Positions 1-4,984 of a stretch of DNA of 5,925 bases are shown piece after piece (the stretch's first letter is position 1; every line of letters begins with the position of its first letter). The stretch is from assembly GCA_017626625.1 (NCBI GenBank), contig JAGAIK010000182.1, forward strand, positions 1-5,925, given 5' to 3'. The stretch is from Roseburia sp. (GTDB taxonomy: Bacteria > Bacillota > Clostridia > Lachnospirales > Lachnospiraceae). The translations under genes were made by a program, and so were the position numbers. The notes under the pieces are model-generated. The model saw nothing but the letters and a program-made list of their open reading frames with translations, did not search any database and was not told the origin of the DNA.

Positions 1-394
1 AGGTTTCCCCCTCCGCTCCAAGCCAGGTTACAATCGCCGGGGTAGCCGCCGCCACCACTGCGGCACAGACGATGGCAAACCCCATGGCACAGACAAAAAT
101 ATGATTTGCCATGGACCTTGCGTCCTCATCCTTTTTCGCGCCGATAAACTGTGAAATCAGTACGGAACCCGCCACGGTGATGCCTGCACCGAAATTGATT
201 ACCAGGTTCTGCACCGGAGTCACCAGATTGATGGCTGCCAACTCCTCTGTCCCCAGTTTTCCCAGCCAATAGGTATCCGTCAAATTATACATGGTCTGTA
301 AAAAACTGTTTATCACCACGGGTACGGACAACAATAAAATTGCCTTTACCATGTTTCCGCTTAAAATCTGTTCTCTGTTGACTGTCTTATTCAT
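1..394 (-). CDS. MATE-family multidrug/metabolite efflux transporter, N-terminal fragment
   Basis: This partial gene encodes the first 131 residues of a multi-antimicrobial extrusion (MATE) protein, an integral membrane exporter driven by a Na+ or H+ gradient; the remainder lies beyond the left edge. The ATG is at 394-392, with an AGAGG ribosome binding site at 404-408, nine bases upstream. The visible part has the typical MATE opening: a short cytoplasmic tail with ILSGNM (residues 10-15), a first membrane segment near 17-33, then MYNLTDTYWLG (35-45) and the ELAAINLVTP stretch (51-60). A second membrane region spans about 60-84, followed by the cytoplasmic loop QFIGAKKDEDA (82-92) and a third segment near 97-124. 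Family members usually have about 440-460 residues, so roughly a third is shown. It follows a terminator at 450-481, so it is probably not a full member of the upstream sugar operon. The exported substrate cannot be told from sequence. Confidence 0.93.
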   Translation of the reverse strand, partial: MNKTVNREQILSGNMVKAILLLSVPVVINSFLQTMYNLTDTYWLGKLGTEELAAINLVTPVQNLVINFGAGITVAGSVLISQFIGAKKDEDARSMANHIFVCAMGFAIVCAAVVAAATPAIVTWLGAEGET

Positions 395-403
395 GCCGGT
401 TTT

Positions 404-408
404 CCTCT
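404..408 (-). promoter_or_regulatory. Ribosome binding site of the MATE gene
   Basis: AGAGG on the minus strand lies nine bases before the ATG at 394-392. The surrounding leader (395-449) is purine-rich on the coding strand. No convincing -35/-10 pair was found between the upstream terminator and this site, so the promoter of the MATE gene, or its dependence on read-through, is unresolved. Confidence 0.6.
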
Positions 409-449
409 GTCTCTCTTCTGTTTCTGTCTCAGAACAAATTTAATAAAGT

Positions 450-481
450 AAAAAAGCGGCTCAAGATTACTCCCAAGCCAC
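450..481 (-). terminator. Rho-independent terminator of the transporter-esterase operon
   Basis: On the minus strand, positions 481-456 fold into an 11-bp stem (including three G-U pairs) with arms 471-481 and 456-466 and a GUAA tetraloop of the GNRA class at 467-470. Six U residues follow directly (455-450). The stem overlaps the last codons of the esterase, and its stop codon UAA (469-467) lies in the loop. It separates the four-gene operon from the MATE gene. Folding was done by eye; no energy was computed. Confidence 0.82.
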
Positions 482-1153
482 TAATAAATCACTGTATCTG
501 CCGCCTAATTCCTTCAGCCCTCTCGCAATACAGCCAGCATACATCACCGCCCCCTCATAACGCAGGTGCGTATTATCCGTCTGACCTTCCATATAAGAAG
601 GATACACGCCCTCCGGCAGATTCATATACCAGTCCCTGCTTTTTTGGGCACCGGCCTTTCGCAACTCTGCCCGGCTCATGCTGTAAAGGTCAACAAGAGG
701 TACATTCAGTTTTTCTGCGGTCTGTTTCATGGCTGCCACGTAATCGGAATGTTCACCTAAACCTAACTGGTCTCCTTCCACGAAACATCTTCTTTCTAAC
801 GGTGTGATTAGCACAGGGAATGCCTTTTTCTCCCTTGCCGTATTCACAAATTTTTCCAGATTTGACATATACCCCGAAAACGGAGCTGTGTAGCGGGAAG
901 GGTCCTGTTTTTTTTCATCATTATGTCCAAACTGAATAAAAAGAAAGTCTCCTTCTGTGATTCGCTCCGCTATCGGCACTAATCTGCCCTCATCAATAAA
1001 ACTCTTGGTGCTCCTGCCGTTTTTTGCATGATTTTCCACTCTCACCTCCGGCTTTAGGAACAGGTGAAACACCTGCCCTATGCCGGTCTGAGGATATGTG
1101 GTGATATCATTGTATTGTACGGTGGAGTCCCCCGCCCAATAAATTGTCGCCAT
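467..1153 (-). CDS. SGNH/GDSL hydrolase, CE12-like (rhamnogalacturonan acetylesterase / YesT-type), cytoplasmic
   Basis: This 228-residue enzyme probably removes O-acetyl groups from imported oligosaccharides by serine esterase chemistry. The four SGNH blocks are visible: GDST at residues 8-11 with nucleophile Ser10, KNGRST at 44-49 (oxyanion Gly46), GHND at 76-79 (Asn78), and DNTH at 193-196 with catalytic Asp193 and His196. The DxxH followed by Gly201-Ala202 is typical of the CE12 rhamnogalacturonan acetylesterase group, which includes B. subtilis YesT; the length is close to that of those bacterial proteins. There is no signal peptide: the first beta strand and nucleophile begin almost at the start, so the enzyme should be cytoplasmic. 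The start is supported by AGAGGG at 1162-1167, eight bases upstream. It follows the second permease by 26 bp and is the last gene of the operon, which links it to the transported sugar. Acetylated rhamnogalacturonan fragments are the favoured substrate, but acetylated xylan or another glycan remains possible. Confidence 0.9.
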   Translation of the reverse strand: MATIYWAGDSTVQYNDITTYPQTGIGQVFHLFLKPEVRVENHAKNGRSTKSFIDEGRLVPIAERITEGDFLFIQFGHNDEKKQDPSRYTAPFSGYMSNLEKFVNTAREKKAFPVLITPLERRCFVEGDQLGLGEHSDYVAAMKQTAEKLNVPLVDLYSMSRAELRKAGAQKSRDWYMNLPEGVYPSYMEGQTDNTHLRYEGAVMYAGCIARGLKELGGRYSDLLVAWE

Positions 1154-1161
1154 ACATGCTG

Positions 1162-1167
1162 CCCTCT
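1162..1167 (-). promoter_or_regulatory. Ribosome binding site of the esterase
   Basis: AGAGGG lies eight bases before the ATG at 1153-1151, in the 26-bp gap after the second permease stop codon. Another ATG two bases away (1157-1155) is in a different frame, so this site fixes the chosen start. Confidence 0.65.
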
Positions 1168-1179
1168 AGGATTCTAAAA

Positions 1180-2022
1180 TTATTCTTTTACTGCTCCGAT
1201 ATTAACACCTTTTACAAAGTATTTCTGTAAGAACGGATATAAAATCATGAACGGAAGAATAACAACGATAATCGCCGCATTCTTAATCGTATTCTCCGTC
1301 ACACCTGCGGTTACCGCCGGTGAATCACTACCCATAATCATACCACGCAGCTTCATCTGGAAGTTGTATAAGTCAGAGTTGGTGATGTACAGTTTGTAAT
1401 GTGTATAATCGTTCCAGTATGCAACTGCGAACATCAAACCGATGGATGCCAATGCTGCTTTTGACATTGGAAGCACAATCTTGATAAAGGTCTGCATCGG
1501 GGAACATCCGTCTAAGGTTGCCGACTCAAACAAGCTGGCAGGAATACCCTCGAAGAAGTTCCTCATCAATACCAGGTTATAAACGTTCAGTGCCGGGAAG
1601 AGAATTACCACCCAAAGCGTATTGGTCAGATGCAAAGACTTTAATACCAGGTAGGTCGGTATCATACCGCCGTTGAAAATCATGGTAAATAATAACATGT
1701 TTGCAAAAAAGTTACGCCCCGGCATATCATACTGAATTAATACGTATGCACCAAAGGTAGAAAGAATCAACGCTACAATCGTACCGCAGATTGTGGTGAT
1801 GAAAGAAATAATCAACGGCTGGTATAACGTCTGGTTGGTAAGCACCGTGACATAACCTGTAAAACCAAATTCTTCCGGCCACAATTTCATACCATATGCG
1901 GTTTTCAAATCGAATGAGTCAACCAAAACCTTCCACAGCGGAACGATAATGATTAAACTGATGATGATAAAGATTAACCCGTTTACAATCGGGAATACCT
2001 GTATTTTTTTCTTGCTTTTCAT
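1180..2022 (-). CDS. Carbohydrate ABC transporter permease, LplC/YtcP-type (MalG-like)
   Basis: This 280-residue inner membrane protein is the second channel-forming subunit of a CUT1-family oligosaccharide importer and pairs with the permease encoded just upstream. Six membrane segments can be seen at about residues 12-32, 69-93, 105-125, 135-155, 186-206 and 248-268. The cytoplasmic EAA coupling loop, which docks on the ATPase, begins at Glu166 and contains ESATLDG (166-172) and the closing LP at 184-185. The C-terminal KYFVKGVNIGAVKE ending is characteristic of the LplC/YtcP group. The ribosome binding site AAGGAG is eight bases before the ATG. It starts 15 bp after the first permease and is followed 26 bp later by the esterase, so all are probably on one transcript. 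No ATPase gene lies in the window; relatives use a shared MsmX-type ATPase. The sugar specificity cannot be read from this subunit. Confidence 0.95.
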   Translation of the reverse strand: MKSKKKIQVFPIVNGLIFIIISLIIIVPLWKVLVDSFDLKTAYGMKLWPEEFGFTGYVTVLTNQTLYQPLIISFITTICGTIVALILSTFGAYVLIQYDMPGRNFFANMLLFTMIFNGGMIPTYLVLKSLHLTNTLWVVILFPALNVYNLVLMRNFFEGIPASLFESATLDGCSPMQTFIKIVLPMSKAALASIGLMFAVAYWNDYTHYKLYITNSDLYNFQMKLRGMIMGSDSPAVTAGVTENTIKNAAIIVVILPFMILYPFLQKYFVKGVNIGAVKE

Positions 2023-2037
2023 ATCTGCTGCTCCTTC

Positions 2038-3006
2038 CTAAACGATTCCTCGTCCTTCACGGACTTTCTTACTCAGCCAGTTACAGAAAAGAACCAGAAC
2101 ACAACCGATTGCAGATTTAAACAAACCAACTGCTGTCGTGTAACCATAGTTAGGAATTGCACCACTGTTAAAGGTCTGATAGTAAATGTACGTTTCAAGA
2201 ACGTTAGCAGTACCTAAAACGGCATCGTTCTGTAATACGAATGCAGACTCAAAGAGGTTCATAACCTTTGCAAGGTTCAAAATTAATACGGTAAGGATTG
2301 TGTTCGCTAATGCAGGGAAGGTGATATAACGCATCTTGCCCCAGCGTCCGGCACCGTCGATGGATGCCGCCTCATAAAGCTCTGTATTTATTCCGGAGAG
2401 CGTTGCCATAAAGATAACGGTCTGCCATCCGGTTTCTTTCCAAATACCAATCAGATAGAACGCAAAACGCCACCATTTATTATCTCCCAGGAAATATATC
2501 ATATTGTCTGCGCTTACCACTCCTAACTGAACTAAGAAGGAGTTCACAAGACCCTGTGAAGTAGGCGCTAAAATCAAGGAGAATACGGACGCCGTTACTA
2601 CCCATGACATAAAGTGCGGCAGATAAATAATGGTCTGTACCACCTTTTTAAAATGAATATTTGCAATCTCATTTAAAAAGATAGAAACAATAACTGCTAC
2701 TGCTACTGTCAGGAACAATCTTATAATACTGATTTGCAGTGTATTAAAGAATGCTGACCAGAAATTCGGCATTGAGAACATCTTCTCAAAATTTGCCAGA
2801 CCCGTAAAGGTTGGGTCTTTAATGCCGTTATAATCGGTAAACGCATAACGGATACCAATCATCGGGAGATAGAAAAAGATTACTGCAAAAACAAACACGG
2901 GAAGAAACATCAGATAGAATCCCCTGTATTTATAGATTTTAGCAGCCAGGTGTTTCCTGGAATTGTTCGCACTCGGTGCGGCTGATTGTTTTTTATTATT
3001 TTTCAT
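2038..3006 (-). CDS. Carbohydrate ABC transporter permease, LplB/YteP-type (MalF-like)
   Basis: This 322-residue inner membrane protein is the first permease of the sugar importer. After a basic, polar cytoplasmic N-terminus (residues 1-28, many Lys, Asn, Ser), six membrane segments are visible at about 31-51, 88-112, 123-147, 182-203, 234-254 and 291-311. The EAA loop for ATPase contact is clear at 212-231: EAASIDGAGRWGKM followed by RYITFP. The motif YLPHFMSWVV (128-137) is also common in the LplB/YteP group. An AGAGGAAG ribosome binding site lies about eight to ten bases before the ATG. It is separated from the binding-protein gene by 113 bp that include a strong hairpin (3051-3082), and from the next permease by only 15 bp. 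Together with its neighbours it forms an importer for an oligosaccharide, probably pectin-derived in view of the esterase. Confidence 0.95.
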   Translation of the reverse strand: MKNNKKQSAAPSANNSRKHLAAKIYKYRGFYLMFLPVFVFAVIFFYLPMIGIRYAFTDYNGIKDPTFTGLANFEKMFSMPNFWSAFFNTLQISIIRLFLTVAVAVIVSIFLNEIANIHFKKVVQTIIYLPHFMSWVVTASVFSLILAPTSQGLVNSFLVQLGVVSADNMIYFLGDNKWWRFAFYLIGIWKETGWQTVIFMATLSGINTELYEAASIDGAGRWGKMRYITFPALANTILTVLILNLAKVMNLFESAFVLQNDAVLGTANVLETYIYYQTFNSGAIPNYGYTTAVGLFKSAIGCVLVLFCNWLSKKVREGRGIV

Positions 3007-3119
3007 ATCTGTTCTTCCTCTTCACCAAAACTAAATGACTGTTCATGAATATGTGGAGCCATGGACACCCACAGCTCCACATCATTCTTTTTCCCGACCT
3101 GCGGAAATATCTTATTTAA
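3007..3119 (-). other. Intercistronic spacer between binding-protein and permease genes
   Basis: This 113-bp gap is far longer than the 15-bp and 26-bp gaps elsewhere in the operon. It carries the hairpin at 3051-3082 and the purine-rich ribosome binding site of the first permease (about 3016-3021). No U-tract follows the hairpin on the minus strand, and no convincing internal promoter was seen. Confidence 0.7.
3051..3082 (-). other. Intercistronic mRNA hairpin (stabiliser/processing element)
   Basis: The minus-strand RNA can form a continuous 14-bp stem with arms 3069-3082 and 3051-3064 and a GUGU loop (3065-3068). The outer nine pairs are perfect Watson-Crick, followed by two G-U pairs and three more standard pairs. 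The sequence after the hairpin (ATTCATGAAC) has no run of T, so it is not a typical terminator. Its place just after the binding-protein gene matches hairpins that protect the upstream mRNA from 3' decay or cause partial attenuation, which gives more binding protein than permease. Confidence 0.75.
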
Positions 3120-4733
3120 TTACTGATTTAAAGAGTCAACGATTGCCTGTGACCACTCAGCACCATGCTCGCTCTCGTAACGTGCATATGCTTCCTCGAT
3201 GGTAGATTTGCCCATAACTACGTTAGCTACTAACTCGTTCTTTAAGGTTGTTAAATCACCGTTGTACTCGCTCATAGCGTCTGTTGTCGGAACAAGGTCT
3301 GCTGCTACACAGTTCTCATTGAATAATGCTGCAGAATTCTTTGTAGACTCTGGAAGAGACTCATCTTTCGGGTCGTTTGCCAGCTCAACAAGTGCAAGCA
3401 TTGGATCAATGTGTGCTTTGGTATACTGTGTTCCAGGAGTCTCAAGGTTCTCACATCCGTGGAATTCGCCGTCAGCGTAAACTTTCTCGTTCTCTTCGCC
3501 TTCAAAAATTGTCTCGGCTTTGGTTGACCAGTGAACATCTTCTACACCATAGGTGAATAAGAACTGAACGTCTCCGCCATCCTGCATAGCCTCGATGAAG
3601 TATTTGAATACACCTTCCGGATTCTCACACTGAGAGGTGATTGCCCATACGGGTGGAACTCGGTCAAGATACTGTCCTACTTCTGCGATTGGAGCTAATG
3701 CAACTAACTCACTGTCTTTGCCGTTTGCCTCAAGGTTTGTCTCAAGGTTTGTCTGCCATGTACCAGCCCAGTAGGTAAATACACCGAACTCATCGCCGTA
3801 GTATTTGTCACGGCAGTCTTTGGTACCGTTGGTTAATGTGGTCGGGTCGATAACACCTTTTGCATATGCGTCAGCCATTCTCTGAAGAGCTTCTTTCATA
3901 GCATCCTCGGTGAAACCGTCTTTCCATGTGCCATCCTCTGCTAAATAGAAGCTTGGATGTGCATCCTGATAAAACTCAGGTAAGTAGTTGGTATACGGAG
4001 CCTCTGTTCCGATGAAGCCTGCAGCGGATACACCGTAGGTGTTGCCGTTTGTGCTGTCGCCATCCGGATCGCCGGTGGTGAATGCTTCTAACATTGCTAA
4101 GTACTCTTCATAGTTTGTCGGAGCTTCCAGTCCGCAGTTGTCTAACCATGCTTTCTTAACATAAGTAACACATCCGTTACCACGTGCAGACGGCATACCA
4201 TATAATTTACCGTCAATTCTTACACCGTCAATAACTCCGGTGCTTCCGAAAGCATCCTGTCTCTGTTTTAATTCAGAGTTCTCATATGCTTCTGTCATGT
4301 CCCAAAGAACACCCTGCTCTGCATATCCTGCATAATATGTAGAAGAAAGGATCATAACATCCGGCCACTCACCGCTGGCGATGGTCTGACCTACTACATC
4401 GTAGTAAGCGTCATGGTCTGGCTGGGTTACTGTAAATTTAATTCCAGTCAGCTCTTCGAGTTTTGCAATGAACTCATCCTGTGCGTTCTCTTTGGTAAAC
4501 ACGGTTCCGTCTACCATAATGGAGATTTCTTCCGGCTTCTCTACATCAGATGCTGTGTCAGTTGCTGCTGCGTCCCCGCCTTCATTGCTCTCTGTTGTGG
4601 CTGCGTCTGCGCCACTGTTGGTTCCTGCATCAGAAGTTCCTGCATTTGAGGTTCCTCCGTTATTACTAGAACCGCACCCCATGCTGGCTACCATTGCTGC
4701 AACCAGCAGTAATGAAACTACCTTTTTTTTCAT
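3120..4733 (-). CDS. Extracellular solute-binding lipoprotein of a CUT1 sugar ABC importer (LplA/YtcQ-type)
   Basis: This 537-residue protein captures the sugar outside the cell and delivers it to the two permeases. The N-terminus is a lipoprotein signal: KKK at residues 2-4, a hydrophobic core at 5-16 and a lipobox SMGC ending at Cys20, the predicted lipid anchor. A low-complexity linker rich in Gly, Ser, Thr, Asn and Asp (about 21-66) acts as a tether and contains three GTSNA-like units. The binding domain starts near residue 68 (EEISIMVDG). Features typical of this long LplA/YtcQ group are GEWPDVMILS (121-130), KLYGMPSARG (176-185) and the acidic loop DPDGDSTNGNTYG (222-234), which resembles a calcium-binding loop. 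The length fits the group, which is longer than classical MalE proteins. The start is fixed by AGGAGG five bases upstream. It is the first gene of the operon. The ligand is unknown; esterase linkage suggests an acetylated pectin or hemicellulose oligosaccharide. Confidence 0.95.
   Translation of the reverse strand: MKKKVVSLLLVAAMVASMGCGSSNNGGTSNAGTSDAGTNSGADAATTESNEGGDAAATDTASDVEKPEEISIMVDGTVFTKENAQDEFIAKLEELTGIKFTVTQPDHDAYYDVVGQTIASGEWPDVMILSSTYYAGYAEQGVLWDMTEAYENSELKQRQDAFGSTGVIDGVRIDGKLYGMPSARGNGCVTYVKKAWLDNCGLEAPTNYEEYLAMLEAFTTGDPDGDSTNGNTYGVSAAGFIGTEAPYTNYLPEFYQDAHPSFYLAEDGTWKDGFTEDAMKEALQRMADAYAKGVIDPTTLTNGTKDCRDKYYGDEFGVFTYWAGTWQTNLETNLEANGKDSELVALAPIAEVGQYLDRVPPVWAITSQCENPEGVFKYFIEAMQDGGDVQFLFTYGVEDVHWSTKAETIFEGEENEKVYADGEFHGCENLETPGTQYTKAHIDPMLALVELANDPKDESLPESTKNSAALFNENCVAADLVPTTDAMSEYNGDLTTLKNELVANVVMGKSTIEEAYARYESEHGAEWSQAIVDSLNQ
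4611..4655 (-). repeat. Three imperfect 15-bp tandem units in the lipoprotein linker
   Basis: Residues 27-41 of the binding protein read GTSNA, GTSDA, GTNSG, encoded by three consecutive 15-bp units that each begin GGAAC and share most bases between the first two copies. This is a short coding tandem repeat in the flexible tether next to the lipid anchor, where length change is likely tolerated. Confidence 0.7.
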
Positions 4734-4738
4734 AAAGA

Positions 4739-4744
4739 CCTCCT
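4739..4744 (-). promoter_or_regulatory. Strong ribosome binding site of the binding-protein gene
   Basis: AGGAGG, extended to AGGAGGTC, lies five bases before the ATG at 4733-4731. It is the closest match to the anti-Shine-Dalgarno sequence in the window, consistent with high production of the binding protein relative to the permeases. Confidence 0.85.
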
Positions 4745-4771
4745 ATAGTATGAAATTTGTTTTGGCATGAA

Positions 4772-4785
4772 TGTAAGTGCTTTCA
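4772..4785. promoter_or_regulatory. cre-like catabolite repression site (CcpA)
   Basis: The 14-mer reads TGTAAGTGCTTTCA on the plus strand and TGAAAGCACTTACA on the minus strand. It matches the Gram-positive cre consensus (TGWAARCGNTTNCA) except for one base in the central CG, which is CA on the operon strand. It covers about +6 to +19 relative to the predicted operon start point near 4791, a usual place for CcpA repression. The central mismatch lowers certainty. Confidence 0.6.
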
Positions 4786-4797
4786 TGTCTTGCTCAT

Positions 4798-4826
4798 ACA
4801 TTACCATTTTCTTGGATTTTCGGCAA
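4798..4826 (-). promoter_or_regulatory. Sigma-A promoter of the sugar transporter operon
   Basis: On the minus strand, TTGCCG (-35, 4826-4821) and TAATGT (-10, 4803-4798) are separated by exactly 17 bases, and the -10 is preceded by TGG, an extended -10. Transcription should start near 4791, giving a leader of about 58 bases. Both boxes differ from consensus, which fits a promoter that needs an activator; two repeated near-palindromes lie directly upstream of the -35. Confidence 0.68.
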
Positions 4827-4860
4827 GAAACAATATTTGTTGTAAGGAACAAAATTTGTT
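4827..4860. promoter_or_regulatory. Twin 13-bp near-palindromic operators with 19-bp period
   Basis: Two 15-bp direct repeats at 4827-4841 and 4846-4860 agree at 13 of 15 positions. Each contains an inverted repeat: AACAAAATTTGTT (4848-4860, six-base arms around a central A) and AACAATATTTGTT (4829-4841, five of six pairs). The inner copy ends two bases from the operon -35 box. Direct repeats about two helical turns apart next to a -35 are typical of AraC-family activator sites, and a candidate regulator is encoded divergently next door. A further partial copy (GAAATTTGTT) occurs at 4752-4761 in the leader. Confidence 0.65.
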
Positions 4861-4870
4861 TCACCACTCC

Positions 4871-4897
4871 AAAAAGCCCGGTTTTTCGGGGTTTTTT
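4871..4897. terminator. Small bidirectional terminator-like hairpin between divergent promoters
   Basis: CCCG (4877-4880) pairs with CGGG (4887-4890) around a six-base loop; after one G-G mismatch the flanking A-tract (4871-4875) can pair with the T-tract (4892-4897). Read on the plus strand it ends in six T, and on the minus strand in CTTTTT, so either direction could terminate. The GC stem is only four pairs, so efficiency is uncertain. It lies upstream of both predicted start points and so would stop only stray or antisense transcripts. Confidence 0.5.
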
Positions 4898-4911
4898 ACA
4901 GTTCTTTCTTA

Positions 4912-4940
4912 TTGTAATTTTTTTCTCTTTATGCTAAAAT
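4912..4940 (+). promoter_or_regulatory. Sigma-A promoter of the divergent regulator
   Basis: TTGTAA (-35, 4912-4917) and TAAAAT (-10, 4935-4940) are 17 bases apart, and the -10 is preceded by TGC (4932-4934), an extended -10. The start point would be near 4947, giving a leader of about 38 bases before the ATG at 4985. It matches consensus better than the divergent operon promoter, consistent with steady low-level expression of a regulator. Confidence 0.75.
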
Positions 4941-4984
4941 AACAACGTGTTATTCATAAAAACTATACAAAGGATGTTTGTTCA

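Noticed and set aside
433..441. AACAAATTT near the MATE gene as a further copy of the operator motif
   Set aside because: It matches only half of the motif and lacks the inverted second arm; in an AT-rich spacer this is likely chance.
566..760. Plus-strand 64-codon open frame inside the esterase
   Set aside because: It lies opposite a clear SGNH hydrolase, has no ribosome binding site and shows no recognisable protein features.
3199..3480. Plus-strand 93-codon open frame inside the binding-protein gene
   Set aside because: It is antisense to a well-supported coding region and its composition mirrors the codon pattern of the opposite strand.
3305..3538. Minus-strand 77-codon open frame overlapping the binding-protein gene in another frame
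   Set aside because: It is an out-of-frame shadow with no start signal and is fully contained in the real gene.
4413..4770. Two plus-strand open frames opposite the lipoprotein N-terminus
   Set aside because: One has a hydrophobic Ala/Ser/Pro-rich product and the other a Cys-rich product; both arise from the low-complexity linker read in antisense, and neither has an initiation signal.
4757..4942. Plus-strand 61-codon open frame across the intergenic region
   Set aside because: It covers both promoters, the repeats and the hairpin, has no ribosome binding site, and the product is an unlikely Phe/Cys/His-rich peptide.
4734..4984. Possible riboswitch or T-box in the intergenic region
   Set aside because: Predicted leaders are only about 58 and 38 bases, and no conserved riboswitch or T-box element is visible.
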